Of a stretch of 64,000 nt of DNA, positions 33,641 to 43,742 are shown piece after piece. The notes beneath the pieces are model-generated. The model did not search any database, had not been told where the DNA came from, and worked only from the letters and a program-made list of their open reading frames with translations. Position 1 is the first letter of the stretch; the number at the start of each line of letters is the position of its first letter. The position numbers were made by a program, and so were the translations under genes. The stretch lies in contig NZ_JAFJMJ010000001.1 of NCBI RefSeq assembly GCF_017309385.1, positions 434,001 through 498,000 of the forward strand, given 5' to 3'. This stretch comes from Amycolatopsis sp. 195334CR (GTDB lineage: Bacteria > Actinomycetota > Actinomycetes > Mycobacteriales > Pseudonocardiaceae).

Positions 33641-35239
33641 TCAGCCGAACGAGATGGCGCGGATGGTGCTCGCCTGCACCACGGTGCCGATCGGCTCCAG
33701 CACGTGCTGGTCGACCGCGCGGTCCACGCGCAGCAGCATCACCGCGTCGGCGCGGTCGGTGGTCTGGCTGATCTGCGCGGCCTCGATGTTGATGCCCGCC
33801 TCGCCGAGCAGGGTCCCGACGCGGCCCATGATGCCGGGGCGGTCCGGGTACTCCAGCAGCAGCAGGTTGCCCTCGGCGCGCAGGTCGAACGAGCGGCCGT
33901 TCACCTCGACCAGCTTCTCCACCTCGTCCTTGCCGGTCAGCGCACCCGAGACGGACAGCGTGCTGCCGTCGGCGTGCACCGCGCGGACGGTGACCAGGCT
34001 GCGGTGGTTGGGGCTCTCCGACTCCTTGGTCAGCTCGACGCGGACGCCCAGCTCCTCGGCCAGCCGCGGCGCGTTGACGAAGGTGACCGGGTCGCGCACC
34101 ACACCGGCGAACACCCCGCGCTCGGCGGCCAGCGGCAGGATGCTCACGTCCTCGTCAGCCAGCTCACCGCGGACGTGCACGGTCAGCGTGGACGGCGCCT
34201 TCGGGTTCAGCGAGGCCAGCACGGTGCCGAGCTTCTGGGTCAGGCTCAGGTACGGCCGGACCTCCTCGCCCACCGGGCCACCGGCCGAGACGTTCACCGC
34301 GTCCGGCACGAAGTCGCCGCGCAGCGCGAGCAGCACCGAGCGGGCCACGTCCGTGCCCGCGCGGTCCTGCGCCTCCGCGGTCGACGCGCCGAGGTGCGGG
34401 GTGACGACCACGTTGGGCAGCTCGAACAGCGGGCTGGCGGTGGTCGGCTCGGTGACGAAGACGTCCACGCCCGCGCCGCCGACGTGACCCTCGCGGATGG
34501 CGGCGGCGAGCGCTTCCTCGTCGACCAGGCCACCGCGGGCGGCGTTCACCACGATCACGCCCGGCTTGGTCTTCTTCAGCGCCTCGGCGTCGATCAGGCC
34601 CTTGGTCTCCGGGGTCTTCGGGAGGTGGATGGAGAAGGCGTCGGCCCGTGAGAGCAGCTCGTCCAGGCTGACCAGCTCGATGCCGAGCTGCGCGGCGCGC
34701 GCCGCCGAGACGTAGGGGTCGTAGGCGATCAGCGTGGTGCCGAAGGCGGCCAGGCGCTGGGCGAACAGCTGGCCGATCTTGCCGAGGCCGACCACGCCGA
34801 CGGTCTTGCCGTTCAGCTCGATGCCCGAGTAGGAGCTGCGCTTCCACTCGCCACCGCGCAGGCTCTGGTCGGCGGCGGGCACCCGGCGGGCCACCGCGAG
34901 CAGCAGGGCGACCGCGTGCTCGGCGGCCGAAACGATGTTCGAGGTCGGCGCGTTGACCACCAGCACCCCGCGCTCGGTGGCGGCGGGCACCTCGACGTTG
35001 TCCAGGCCGACCCCGGCCCGCGCGACCACCTTGAGCCTGCTGGTGGCGCCGAGCACCTCGGCGTCGACCTTGGTGGCGGACCGCACCAGCAGCGCGTCGG
35101 CCCCCTTCACCGCCTCGAGCAGCGCCGGCCGGTCGGTGCCGTCCACATGCTGGACATCGACCTCGTCGCCGAACACGCTCAGCACGGACGGCGCGAGCTT
35201 CTCCGCGATGAGTACGACGGGCTTGCTGGGCGTGGTCAC
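33641..35239 (-). CDS. serA: D-3-phosphoglycerate dehydrogenase
   Basis: A 532-residue first enzyme of serine synthesis, oxidising 3-phosphoglycerate with NAD. VVGLGKIGQLFAQRLAAFG is the nucleotide-binding loop, ARGGLVDEEAL and TPHLGASTAEAQDRAG are the catalytic signatures. An ASB domain and a C-terminal ACT domain (LLLEYPDRPGIMGRVG) give serine feedback. The length is that of the long actinobacterial form. GTG at 35239 has GGGAG 8 nt upstream; the frame extends further but without support. Confidence 0.95.
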   Translation of the reverse strand: MTTPSKPVVLIAEKLAPSVLSVFGDEVDVQHVDGTDRPALLEAVKGADALLVRSATKVDAEVLGATSRLKVVARAGVGLDNVEVPAATERGVLVVNAPTSNIVSAAEHAVALLLAVARRVPAADQSLRGGEWKRSSYSGIELNGKTVGVVGLGKIGQLFAQRLAAFGTTLIAYDPYVSAARAAQLGIELVSLDELLSRADAFSIHLPKTPETKGLIDAEALKKTKPGVIVVNAARGGLVDEEALAAAIREGHVGGAGVDVFVTEPTTASPLFELPNVVVTPHLGASTAEAQDRAGTDVARSVLLALRGDFVPDAVNVSAGGPVGEEVRPYLSLTQKLGTVLASLNPKAPSTLTVHVRGELADEDVSILPLAAERGVFAGVVRDPVTFVNAPRLAEELGVRVELTKESESPNHRSLVTVRAVHADGSTLSVSGALTGKDEVEKLVEVNGRSFDLRAEGNLLLLEYPDRPGIMGRVGTLLGEAGINIEAAQISQTTDRADAVMLLRVDRAVDQHVLEPIGTVVQASTIRAISFG

Positions 35240-35407
35240 GATGCGGCTCCCAATATTCGGATTCGGCAGAAAGTGCTTGAGTGGCAACGCTTTTTTCCTG
35301 CGGCCAGCCGATCCGTGCCAGGGTTCCGCTCGCGCCCCACCTCCGCTGACCGGCCACCACGGTGTGCCCGGACCCAGCGCAGTTTAGCCCGCTGGAGACC
35401 CATCTCG

Positions 35408-35974
35408 TTAACTGGGACGCAACCCGGAGAAAACAAGTTCGAGCAGGACGGGCACGCTCTGGTCCCCGACCGGATCGTGCTGCGAGGCCCACGCTACCCC
35501 GTTGACCAGCAGCAACATGTCCTCGGTTGCGACGTCTTCGCGGAGTTCACCCGCCGCCCGCGCCCGATCGGCCAGGTCTCCCCCGATGGCCCGCATGGCG
35601 TGGCACGACTCGTACAACTCGGACGTTTCGTCCCGGAGTGCCACCGCGACCGTCTCGATGAGACCTCGGAAGCTGGTCGACAGCACGGCGAGTTCGTGCA
35701 GCCAGCGGAACAGCGCGTCGCCGGGGCGGTCGTGGCCGAGCAGTTCCCTGCCCAGTTCCGCCTGCCCGTCGAACTGCTCGCGCAGCAGCGCCTCCAGCAA
35801 CGCGGAACGCGTGGGGAAATGCCGGTAGAGCGTGCCGATGCCGACCCCGGCGGCCTTGGCGACGTCCTCCAGTGAGGCGTCGACGCCGTCCCGCGCGAAG
35901 GCGGCACCGGCCTCGGCGAGCAGCCGGTCGTAGTTGCGCCTGGCGTCGGCACGCAGGGGTTTCACGGTGGTCAT
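35408..35974 (-). CDS. TetR family transcriptional regulator
   Basis: A 188-residue repressor. The helix-turn-helix is at about 32-52 (SLEDVAKAAGVGIGTLYRHF), with a ligand-binding C-terminal domain. It is divergent from the F420-type gene across an 89-bp region that holds two near-identical palindromes, so it very likely represses that operon and perhaps itself. Inducer unknown. Confidence 0.9.
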   Translation of the reverse strand: MTTVKPLRADARRNYDRLLAEAGAAFARDGVDASLEDVAKAAGVGIGTLYRHFPTRSALLEALLREQFDGQAELGRELLGHDRPGDALFRWLHELAVLSTSFRGLIETVAVALRDETSELYESCHAMRAIGGDLADRARAAGELREDVATEDMLLLVNGVAWASQHDPVGDQSVPVLLELVFSGLRPS

Positions 35975-36003
35975 CGCTGTCCGAGCATAGCCCCTGGCGT
36001 TTC

Positions 36004-36050
36004 GGAGGCAGCCTCCGTATAGTCGGCCGAGTTAACCGGAGGCTGCCTCA
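36004..36050. promoter_or_regulatory. Two TetR-type operators flanking a -10 box
   Basis: GGAGGCAGCCTCC (36004-36016) is a perfect palindrome. GGAGGCTGCCTCA (36038-36050) is the same with one end base changed; centres are 34 bp apart. TATAGT (36018-36023) between them is a likely -10 for the rightward gene. Binding to either would block it. Confidence 0.7.
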
Positions 36051-36063
36051 TGTTAGGGACTTC

Positions 36064-36957
36064 ATGGAACTGATCGAACGGACCCGCGCGTCGCTGGGCG
36101 CGGTCGGGGTCTGGCTGGCGAACGCCCCGCTCAAGCCGCCCGTGGACGTTGAACGGCGGGAAACCCGCAGGCTGGACGGGCTGGGGTACGGCTCGCTGTG
36201 GAGCGGCGAAGGCGTCGGCGCGCGGGAAGCACTCGCGATCCACGGAATTCTGCTCGGCGATACGCGGAATCTGGTCCTGGGCACCGGGATCGCCAACGTC
36301 TGGTACCGCCCGGCCGCCACCCTGCAGACCGGCGCGGCCACCCTGGCCGCCGCCCATCCCGGCCGGTTCGTGCTCGGCGTCGGCATCGGGCACGCCTTCC
36401 AGGCGGCCAAAACCGGCGGTGACTACCGGCCGCTGTCCCAGATGCGCGACTACCTGTCCGCGATGGACGCCGAAGCCGCGGAAAACCCGCCCCCGGTGGA
36501 GTTCCCGCGGGTGCTCGCCGCGGTCGGGCCGCGCATGCTCGAACTGGCGCGGGAGCGCGCGGAGGGCGCGCACCCGTTCTTCACCCCGGTCGAGCACACG
36601 GCTTTCGCCCGCGAAATCCTCGGTCCGGACAGGCTGCTCATCCCGCAGGTGAACGTACTGCTGGAGACGGATCCGGTGCGGGCACGGGAAAGCCAGCGTT
36701 CCTGGCTCGGTTATGGACTGGAAGTGAAGCCGTACGCCGACGCCTGGCGCCGGTTCGGTTACGAGCCCGAACTGACCGACCGGTTCATCGACGCGGCGGT
36801 GGCCTGGGGTGACGAGGCGGCGATCGCGCGCCGGGTGCGCGAGCACCTGGACGCCGGGGCGGACCACGTGCTGGTCACCCCGTCCACCGGCGACCTGCCC
36901 GCGCAGGTCGACATGCTGGCGAAGCTCGCGCCCGCCCTGCTGGAGGTGACCGGGTGA
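36064..36957 (+). CDS. LLM class F420-dependent oxidoreductase
   Basis: A 297-residue TIM-barrel flavin/F420 enzyme of the luciferase-like family (IANVWYRPAATLQTGAATLA, GRFVLGVGIGH, EHLDAGADHVLV). Family members transfer hydride from reduced F420 to a substrate. First gene of a two-gene operon under the TetR operators. GTTAGGGAC precedes the ATG. Substrate unknown. Confidence 0.85.
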   Translation: MELIERTRASLGAVGVWLANAPLKPPVDVERRETRRLDGLGYGSLWSGEGVGAREALAIHGILLGDTRNLVLGTGIANVWYRPAATLQTGAATLAAAHPGRFVLGVGIGHAFQAAKTGGDYRPLSQMRDYLSAMDAEAAENPPPVEFPRVLAAVGPRMLELARERAEGAHPFFTPVEHTAFAREILGPDRLLIPQVNVLLETDPVRARESQRSWLGYGLEVKPYADAWRRFGYEPELTDRFIDAAVAWGDEAAIARRVREHLDAGADHVLVTPSTGDLPAQVDMLAKLAPALLEVTG

Positions 36958-37757
36958 GCGTGGGGATCTGGACCTTCGCCTTCGACGAGCAGCCCGTCGG
37001 CGAGGTCGTCGAGGCGGCGCGGGAGATCGAGGAACTGGGGTTCGATTCGATCTGGTTCGGCGAGTACCGCGGCCGGGAAGCCTTCACCCAGGCCGGTTTG
37101 CTGCTCGCGGCGACCCGGCGGCTCACCGTCGCGACGGGCATCGCGCGGTTCAGCGAGCGCAGCCCGCACGCCGCGGCCGCCGCCGGACGAACGCTCGCCG
37201 AGGCGCACCCGGACCGGTTCGTGCTCGGCCTCGGCGGGCACCTGCCCGGCGACCGTCCACTGAGGAGGATCACCGAGTACCTCGACGGCATGGACGCCGC
37301 CGACCTCAGCGTTCCGGCCGCGCCACCCCGCCGGGTGCTGGCCGCGCTCGGACCGCGGATGCTGGAGCTGGCGGCCACGCGCACCGATGGCGCGCACCCG
37401 TACTTCGTCCCGCCGGAACACACCGCGATCGCCAGGGAAGCGTTGGGGCCCAAGGGATACCTCGCGGTCGAGCAGACCGTGGTACTGGACCCGGACCCGG
37501 GCGCGGCCCGTGAATTCGTCGCGGGCTACGTCGGACTGGCCGCGCACCACCGCGCGAACCTGCGGCGGCTCGGGTTCACCGACGAGGACCTCACCGACGT
37601 CAGCGACCGGCTGGTGTCGGCGATCGTGACCGTCGGCGAGCAGGCGGCGCACGACCGGATCCGCGCCCACCTCGACGCCGGGGCCGACCACGTGTGCGTG
37701 CAGGTGCTCGGCGACGGCCTGCGCGAGAAGTGGCGGGTGCTCGCGGGGCTGGTGTAG
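36954..37757 (+). CDS. LLM class F420-dependent oxidoreductase
   Basis: A 267-residue paralogue of the preceding gene (both share GPRMLELA, DGAHPYFVPPEHTAIARE and HLDAGADHV). GTG at 36954 overlaps the previous stop by 4 nt. Slightly short for the family. It may form a heteromer with its neighbour or have a related substrate. A small intergenic gap (37758-37887) follows. Confidence 0.84.
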   Translation: MSVGIWTFAFDEQPVGEVVEAAREIEELGFDSIWFGEYRGREAFTQAGLLLAATRRLTVATGIARFSERSPHAAAAAGRTLAEAHPDRFVLGLGGHLPGDRPLRRITEYLDGMDAADLSVPAAPPRRVLAALGPRMLELAATRTDGAHPYFVPPEHTAIAREALGPKGYLAVEQTVVLDPDPGAAREFVAGYVGLAAHHRANLRRLGFTDEDLTDVSDRLVSAIVTVGEQAAHDRIRAHLDAGADHVCVQVLGDGLREKWRVLAGLV

Positions 37758-37887
37758 CGTCGGCCGGGCGCGGCCGGGGCCGCGTCCCGTCCGCGGGCAG
37801 GGCCGAGCCCACCCCGGTTCCACCCCATGCCAGCAGTGCTTTCTTCCTGCCCGGCCGGCGGACGACGGGCGTGGGGAAGGAAGTGCC

Positions 37888-39225
37888 GTGCTCAACGCCG
37901 AACAACTGCGCAAGCGGGCGAAGGACCTGCTGAAGGCGCACCGCGCCGGTGATCCCGCCGCCGTCGAGCGGCTCCGCTCCGCCCGCGGCCCGGTGAAACT
38001 GGCCGACGCCCAGCACGTGATCGCGCACGAGCAGGGCTTTCCCAGCTGGCCGAAGTTGAAGTCCTATGTGGACAGGCTGCACCGGTTCGGGCCGGAGCTG
38101 CGGCACGCCTACCACCCGGATCCGCACTACTACGCCGAGCGCGCGCTCGGCCTGCTCGCGTCGGCGAAGGACGGCACCCCGGCGGCGGTGGCCTCGTTCA
38201 CCGCCGCCGAGGCGCCGCTGACCAGGGCGGGCGCGCGCACGGTGGTCGCGCGGGAACACGGCTTCGACGGCTGGGCGTCACTGGTGCGGCACGTCCGGGA
38301 GCTCGGGGACGAACCGTTCACCCTCGCCTACCGCGCGCTGGAAGCACGGGACGTGGCCGGGCTTTCCGCCGCGGTGGCGCGCTTCCCGCACCTGGTCGAG
38401 GCCCAGGGCACCAACGGCAACGACCTGCTCGGCATGGCCGGTGCCACCTGCGACGAACGCCTGGTGCGGGTGCTGCTGGACGCGGGCGCGGACGTCGACC
38501 ACGCGAACGCGCACGGCTGGACGGCCCTGCACCAGGCCGGGTACACCGGGCTGCCGCACCTGGCGCGCCTGCTGCTCGACGCCGGGGCGCGGACGGACCT
38601 CTCCGCCCGCGGTGACGGTGGGACCGCGCTGGTGGTCGCGTTGTTCTGGGGGCACACGGAGACGGCGGAGGTACTGGCCGCGCGGTCGGTGTGGCCGCGG
38701 AACCTGCGAGTGGCCGCCGGACTGGGACGGCTGGACCTGGCCGCCGGTCACACCGAGGCAGGTGCGCATCGGGAGTTCTACCGGCCGCACAGCGGTTTCC
38801 CGCGCTGGCGGCCCTCCTCCGATCCGGGTGAGGTGCTCGACGAAGCCCTCTCGTGGGCGGCGCGCAACGACCAGGCCGACGCGATCTCGGCCCTGGTGGC
38901 GCGCGGCGCGCGGATCGACGCCGACGTCTACCGGGGCACCGCCCTGACCTGGGCCGCCGCCGGTGGCAAGGTGCGGGCCGTGCGCCGCCTGCTCGAGCTG
39001 GGCGCGGACCCGAACCGGCGCGGCACGTTCGGCGGGCCGGACCACGGGGAGGGCGTCACCGCCCTGCACCTGGCCGCGCAGCACGGCCACCTCGACGCCA
39101 TCTCGCTGCTGCTGGCCGCCGGTGCCGACCGCACCCTGCGCGACCACAACCACCACGGCGACGCCCTCAGTTGGGCCGAATTCGGCGGCCACCCGGCGGC
39201 CGCCGCCCTGCTACGCGAGCGGTGA
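37888..39225 (+). CDS. Ankyrin repeat protein
   Basis: A 445-residue cytoplasmic protein. The first 140 residues are two similar helical blocks (ADAQHVIAHEQGFPSWPKLK and ARTVVAREHGFDGWASLVRH). Ankyrin repeats follow: about 178-250 (NAHGWTALHQAGYTGLPHLA) and 320-440 (ALTWAAAGGKVRAVRRLLEL, GVTALHLAAQHGHLDAISLL). Ankyrin repeats mediate protein binding; the partner is unknown. GTG start at 37888, from a region with GGGGAAGGAAG upstream. It ends 2 nt before the convergent DUF397 gene. Confidence 0.88.
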   Translation: MLNAEQLRKRAKDLLKAHRAGDPAAVERLRSARGPVKLADAQHVIAHEQGFPSWPKLKSYVDRLHRFGPELRHAYHPDPHYYAERALGLLASAKDGTPAAVASFTAAEAPLTRAGARTVVAREHGFDGWASLVRHVRELGDEPFTLAYRALEARDVAGLSAAVARFPHLVEAQGTNGNDLLGMAGATCDERLVRVLLDAGADVDHANAHGWTALHQAGYTGLPHLARLLLDAGARTDLSARGDGGTALVVALFWGHTETAEVLAARSVWPRNLRVAAGLGRLDLAAGHTEAGAHREFYRPHSGFPRWRPSSDPGEVLDEALSWAARNDQADAISALVARGARIDADVYRGTALTWAAAGGKVRAVRRLLELGADPNRRGTFGGPDHGEGVTALHLAAQHGHLDAISLLLAAGADRTLRDHNHHGDALSWAEFGGHPAAAALLRER

Positions 39226-39227
39226 GG

Positions 39228-39455
39228 TCAGAGGTCGGCCGGGCGGTCGAATTCGGCGTCGTGCACGCCGGCGCGGAAGGCGGTCCACTCGGACGGGGTG
39301 AACACCAGCACGGTGTCCGCGCCCGCCTTGCGCAGGGCGATGTAGGTGACCCCGTCGGTGTGCGGCACGAAGGCCACCTCGCCCTCCGGCCCCGCCTGCC
39401 GCCACTGCGCGGCGGAAAGATCGAGTGCGTGCCGGATGTGCGCCTTGTCGTCCAT
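39228..39455 (-). CDS. DUF397 domain protein
   Basis: A 75-residue protein (MDDKAHIRHALDLSAAQW, then VAFVPHTDGVTYIALRKAGA, then VLVFTPSEWTAFRAGVHDAE): the DUF397 fold, common in filamentous actinobacteria and usually next to an XRE-type regulator. No such regulator is adjacent. ATG at 39455. Convergent with the ankyrin gene. Confidence 0.85.
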   Translation of the reverse strand: MDDKAHIRHALDLSAAQWRQAGPEGEVAFVPHTDGVTYIALRKAGADTVLVFTPSEWTAFRAGVHDAEFDRPADL

Positions 39456-39521
39456 GCCGCACACGGTAGCGGCCCCGGCCCGGAAAGATCATTCCGAACC
39501 GGGGCCGCGTTCGCGAACCGA

Positions 39522-40565
<1,044 letters not shown>

Positions 40566-41072
40566 TTAGCGAGTACTGGTTGCGGTGATGGAACGCGGAC
40601 CGCGGCCGACGGCGACCATGCCCGACTGCACGAGTTCCCGCACACCGTACGGCTCGAGCATGCGCAGCAGCGCACCGATCTTGTCGCTGGTACCGGTGGC
40701 TTCCACGGTCAGCGACTCCGGCGAAACGTCCACCACCTTGGCCCGGAACAACTGCACGGTCTCGAGCACCTGGCTGCGCACGGTGGCGTCGGCCCTGACC
40801 TTGACCAGCAGCAGTTCGCGGCGGACCGCGGTGGACGGTTCGAGCTCCACGATCTTGATGACGTTGACCAGCTTGTTGAGCTGCTTGGTGACCTGTTCGA
40901 GGGGTAACTCGTCGACGGCCACCACGATCGTCATCCTGGACACCTCCGGGTTCTCCGTGGGTCCGACGGCGAGGGACTCGATGTTGAAGCCCCGGCGGGA
41001 GAACAACCCGGACACCCGGGCGAGCACACCGGGCACGTTCTCCACGAGAACGCTCAGCGTGTGGTTGGTCAT
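40566..41072 (-). CDS. ilvN: Acetolactate synthase small subunit
   Basis: A 168-residue regulatory subunit of acetohydroxyacid synthase: N-terminal ACT domain ([20 protein letters not shown]) and C-terminal IlvN domain. It confers valine feedback. ATG at 41072 overlaps the ilvB stop by 4 nt (ATGA), showing translational coupling. Confidence 0.96.
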   Translation of the reverse strand: MTNHTLSVLVENVPGVLARVSGLFSRRGFNIESLAVGPTENPEVSRMTIVVAVDELPLEQVTKQLNKLVNVIKIVELEPSTAVRRELLLVKVRADATVRSQVLETVQLFRAKVVDVSPESLTVEATGTSDKIGALLRMLEPYGVRELVQSGMVAVGRGPRSITATSTR

Positions 41073-42946
41073 TGCGACACCTCGTCGTCGTCGAAGAGCG
41101 GGCGGATGCCGCGCGCGGCCATGATCTCGTCGTTGCCGGTGCCCGCGGCCACCATCGGCCACACCTGGGCGTCCTTGCCGACCACGAAGTCGATCACCAC
41201 CGGGCGGTCGTTGATCTCCATCGCGCGCTGGATCACCTGGTCGACCTCCTCCTTGGTCTCGCAGCGGAGACCGGCGCAGCCGAGCGCCTCGGCGAGCAGG
41301 GTGAAGTCGGGGATGCGGTGCTTGTGCGTACCGAGATCGGTGTTCGAGTACCGCTCCGAGTAGAAGAGGTTCTGCCACTGGCGGACCATGCCGAGGTTGC
41401 CGTTGTTGATCACCGCGACCTTGATCGGCGCGCCCTCGATGGCGCAGGTGGCCAGTTCCTGGTTGGTCATCTGGAAGCAGCCGTCGCCGTCGATCGCCCA
41501 GACCTGCTTGTCCGGCATGCCGAACTGCGCGCCCATCGCGGCGGGCACGGCGAAGCCCATCGTGCCGAGCCCCCCGGAGTTGATCCAGGTGGCCGGCTTC
41601 TCGTACTTGATGAACTGCGCGGCCCACATCTGGTGCTGGCCGACGCCCGCGGTGTAGATCGCGTCCGGGCCGACCAGCTGGCCGATCCGCTCGATCACGT
41701 ACTGCGGCGAGAGCGTGCCGTCGACCGGCCACTCGTACCCGGCCGGGAAGGTGCCGCGCCACGAGTCGATCTGCGTCCACCACGCGCTGAGGTCCGGCTT
41801 GTCGTTCTCCGCGTGCACGGCGGCGATGAGCTCGTTGATGATCTCCGCGCAGTCGCCCACTATCGGCACGTCCGCCTTGCGGTTCTTGGAGATCTCCGCC
41901 GGGTCGATGTCGGCGTGCACCACGGTGGCGTCCGGCGCGAACGAGGACAGCTGACCGGTGACCCGGTCGTCGAACCGGGCGCCCAGCGCGATCATCAGGT
42001 CCGCGCGCTGCATCGCGGCCACCGCGGCGACCGAACCGTGCATGCCCGGCATGCCGAGGTGCTGCTGGTGCGAGTCGGGGAAGGCACCGCGCGCCATCAG
42101 CGTGGTGACCACCGGGATGCCGGTGGTCTCGGCCAGTTCGAGCAGCTGCCTCGACGCCTTGGCCTTGATCACGCCACCACCGACGTAGAGCACCGGGCGG
42201 CGCGAGCGCGCGATCAGCTTGGCCGCCTCGCGGACCTGCTTGCCGTGCGGGCGCAGGGTCGGCCGGTAGCCGGGCAGGCGCATCTCCGGCGGCCAGCTGA
42301 ACGAGGTGGTCTCCTGCAGCACGTCCTTGGGGATGTCCACCAGCACCGGGCCGGGCCTGCCGGTGGCCGCCAGGTGGAAGGCCTCGGCGATCACCCGCGG
42401 GATGTCGACCGGGTTGGTGACCAGGAAGTTGTGCTTGGTGATCGGCATGGTGATGCCGCAGATGTCGGCTTCCTGGAAGGCGTCGGTGCCGATCAGCGCG
42501 CGGCTCTGCTGCCCGGTGATGGCGACCACCGGCACCGAGTCCATGTTCGCGTCGGCCAGCGGGGTGACCAGGTTCGTCGCACCCGGGCCCGAGGTGGCCA
42601 TGCACACCCCGACCTTGCCGGTGGCCTGCGCGTAGCCGGTGGCCGCGTGGCCGGCGCCCTGCTCGTGCCGGACGAGCACGTGCCGCACCTTCGTCGAATC
42701 GAGCAGCGGGTCGTAGGCCGGGAGGATGGTGCCGCCGGGAATGCCGAACACCACCTCCGCGCCGACGGCCTCGAGCGAGCGCACGAGGGACTGGGCCCCG
42801 GTCACCCGGACCGGGGTGCCGGCCGGCGGGGTGGGCTTCGGACGGTGCCCGGACTGGCCCGTTGCGGCGGGCGGCCCGGCGTTCGTTTCCGATCGCGAGG
42901 TGGCGCTAGTCATCGGTTCTGCCTCGTGGGTGTCGGTGTCACTCAT
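41069..42946 (-). CDS. ilvB: Acetolactate synthase large subunit
   Basis: A 625-residue thiamine-diphosphate enzyme catalysing the first common step of valine, leucine and isoleucine synthesis. [19 protein letters not shown] has the catalytic glutamate, the C-terminal ThDP motif is [15 protein letters not shown], and FAD-binding residues lie between. A 45-residue Pro/Thr-rich N-terminal extension precedes the fold. ATG at 42946 has no strong ribosome site; ATG 42913 is an alternative. The first gene of ilvBNC, behind an attenuator. Confidence 0.96.
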   Translation of the reverse strand: MSDTDTHEAEPMTSATSRSETNAGPPAATGQSGHRPKPTPPAGTPVRVTGAQSLVRSLEAVGAEVVFGIPGGTILPAYDPLLDSTKVRHVLVRHEQGAGHAATGYAQATGKVGVCMATSGPGATNLVTPLADANMDSVPVVAITGQQSRALIGTDAFQEADICGITMPITKHNFLVTNPVDIPRVIAEAFHLAATGRPGPVLVDIPKDVLQETTSFSWPPEMRLPGYRPTLRPHGKQVREAAKLIARSRRPVLYVGGGVIKAKASRQLLELAETTGIPVVTTLMARGAFPDSHQQHLGMPGMHGSVAAVAAMQRADLMIALGARFDDRVTGQLSSFAPDATVVHADIDPAEISKNRKADVPIVGDCAEIINELIAAVHAENDKPDLSAWWTQIDSWRGTFPAGYEWPVDGTLSPQYVIERIGQLVGPDAIYTAGVGQHQMWAAQFIKYEKPATWINSGGLGTMGFAVPAAMGAQFGMPDKQVWAIDGDGCFQMTNQELATCAIEGAPIKVAVINNGNLGMVRQWQNLFYSERYSNTDLGTHKHRIPDFTLLAEALGCAGLRCETKEEVDQVIQRAMEINDRPVVIDFVVGKDAQVWPMVAAGTGNDEIMAARGIRPLFDDDEVSQ

Positions 42947-42973
42947 TCGGGTGGCAAACGGGGCTGGGGCAAC

Positions 42974-43010
42974 AAAAAACCCCCGCCGACCGATAAAGGT
43001 CGCACGAGGG
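42974..43010 (-). terminator. Attenuator terminator before ilvB
   Basis: On the minus strand CCCTCGTGCGACC, loop TTTATC, GGTCGGCGGGGG, then six T's: an imperfect GC-rich stem 28 nt before ilvB. Same position in the leader as the cimA terminator. Confidence 0.8.
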
Positions 43011-43012
43011 TC

Positions 43013-43052
43013 GCGCGTCGACGCAGCGGGCTCTCCCTAAGCGTCGACGCGC
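43013..43052 (-). promoter_or_regulatory. Leader hairpin overlapping the ilvB leader peptide
   Basis: GCGCGTCGACGC and GCGTCGACGCGC (12-bp perfect stem) around a 16-nt loop that contains GGG/CCC. On the minus strand the first arm covers the last codons of the leader, immediately before its stop. The arrangement equals the cimA leader. Confidence 0.65.
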
Positions 43053-43084
43053 TGAGGAAGTACGAGGCCGGTCTGCGGTGTCAC
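43037..43084 (-). CDS. ilvB leader peptide
   Basis: A 15-codon frame, GTG to TAG, reads VTPQTGLVLPQRVDA, initiator GTG. The Leu-Val-Leu run and a second Val are control codons for branched-chain amino acid supply. Leaderless, 7 nt after the -10. Confidence 0.75.
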   Translation of the reverse strand: MTPQTGLVLPQRVDA

Positions 43085-43091
43085 GGCACGG

Positions 43092-43121
43092 ACGTTAATC
43101 CTTCGACCGCGAGGGTGTCAA
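43092..43121 (-). promoter_or_regulatory. Promoter of the ilvBNC leader
   Basis: TTGACA (43116-43121) and TAACGT (43092-43097) with an 18-bp spacer. The GTG of the leader follows 7 nt later. Strong sigma-A-type match. Confidence 0.7.
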
Positions 43122-43201
43122 CTCTGCGGGACGGTGTGTCCGGATGCTGGGAGCCCGGACCCCGCTCGAAGGGCGCCCCGCGCGCGGTGCACCATCTTGG
43201 G

Positions 43202-43648
43202 GTGGCCGAAGAAACACCGCAGGACAACGCCCCCACCGCCCCGAAGGCGATCTTCCGGGTACCCGGTACGGCGATCCTGGCCGTGCTCTTCCTCGCCGTC
43301 TGTGTGACCCCGGTCGCATTCACCCTGCCCGGCCTGCAGGTGCTCTACCTGGTCCCGCTGGCCCTCGGCGCGTGGGTGCTGCGCACGCGCACCACCGCCG
43401 ACGGCGACGGGCTGACCGTGCGCACCGTGTTCGGCAAGCGCGTGCTGCCGTGGGCGTCGATGAAGGGCCTCTCGCTGACCGAGAAGTCGAAGGTGGTCGC
43501 GGTGCTCGGCGACGACACCAGGGTGGCGCTGCCCGCCGTGCGCACCCGGCACCTGCCGGTGCTCAGCCTGGTCAGCGGCGGCCGGCTCGACGACCCCAGT
43601 GGGCAGCTGGCCGACGACCCCGGTGGGAAGCGCGCCGACGAGGAGTAA
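43202..43648 (+). CDS. Membrane-anchored PH domain protein
   Basis: A 148-residue protein with two hydrophobic segments (AILAVLFLAVCVTPVAFTL and LYLVPLALGAWVL), then a small bacterial PH-like domain (GLTVRTVFGKRVLPWASMKGL). Found widely next to ilvD in actinobacteria. GTG at 43202 is chosen over upstream readings; it could be leaderless. The function is unknown. Divergent from the ilvBNC promoter, upstream of ilvD. Confidence 0.75.
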   Translation: MAEETPQDNAPTAPKAIFRVPGTAILAVLFLAVCVTPVAFTLPGLQVLYLVPLALGAWVLRTRTTADGDGLTVRTVFGKRVLPWASMKGLSLTEKSKVVAVLGDDTRVALPAVRTRHLPVLSLVSGGRLDDPSGQLADDPGGKRADEE

Positions 43649-43672
43649 TCTCGGGCGTACCGCTCCCGGCAT

Positions 43673-43719
43673 GGCCCTGTGGCGCACACCCGCGCCTGGG
43701 CCGAACTCCTGAGTTTTTT
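43673..43719 (+). terminator. Possible terminator between the PH gene and ilvD
   Basis: A two-part stem (GGCCC/GGGCC outside, GGCGC/GCGCC inside) is followed 11 nt later by TTTTTT, 24 nt before the ilvD start. It may terminate the PH-gene transcript or regulate ilvD. No leader peptide with branched-chain control codons was found. Confidence 0.4.
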
Positions 43720-43742
43720 CGAGCACAAGTTACGGAGGAGCC

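Noticed and set aside
40566..42605. A 679-codon minus-strand frame joining ilvN to an out-of-frame part of ilvB
   Set aside because: ilvN begins at ATG 41072 with a 4-nt overlap. The upstream part is ilvB read in the wrong frame.
41072..43201. A long plus-strand frame opposite ilvB that continues into the PH protein
   Set aside because: It is a shadow of ilvB up to the leader region. Only the part from GTG 43202 has a supported product.
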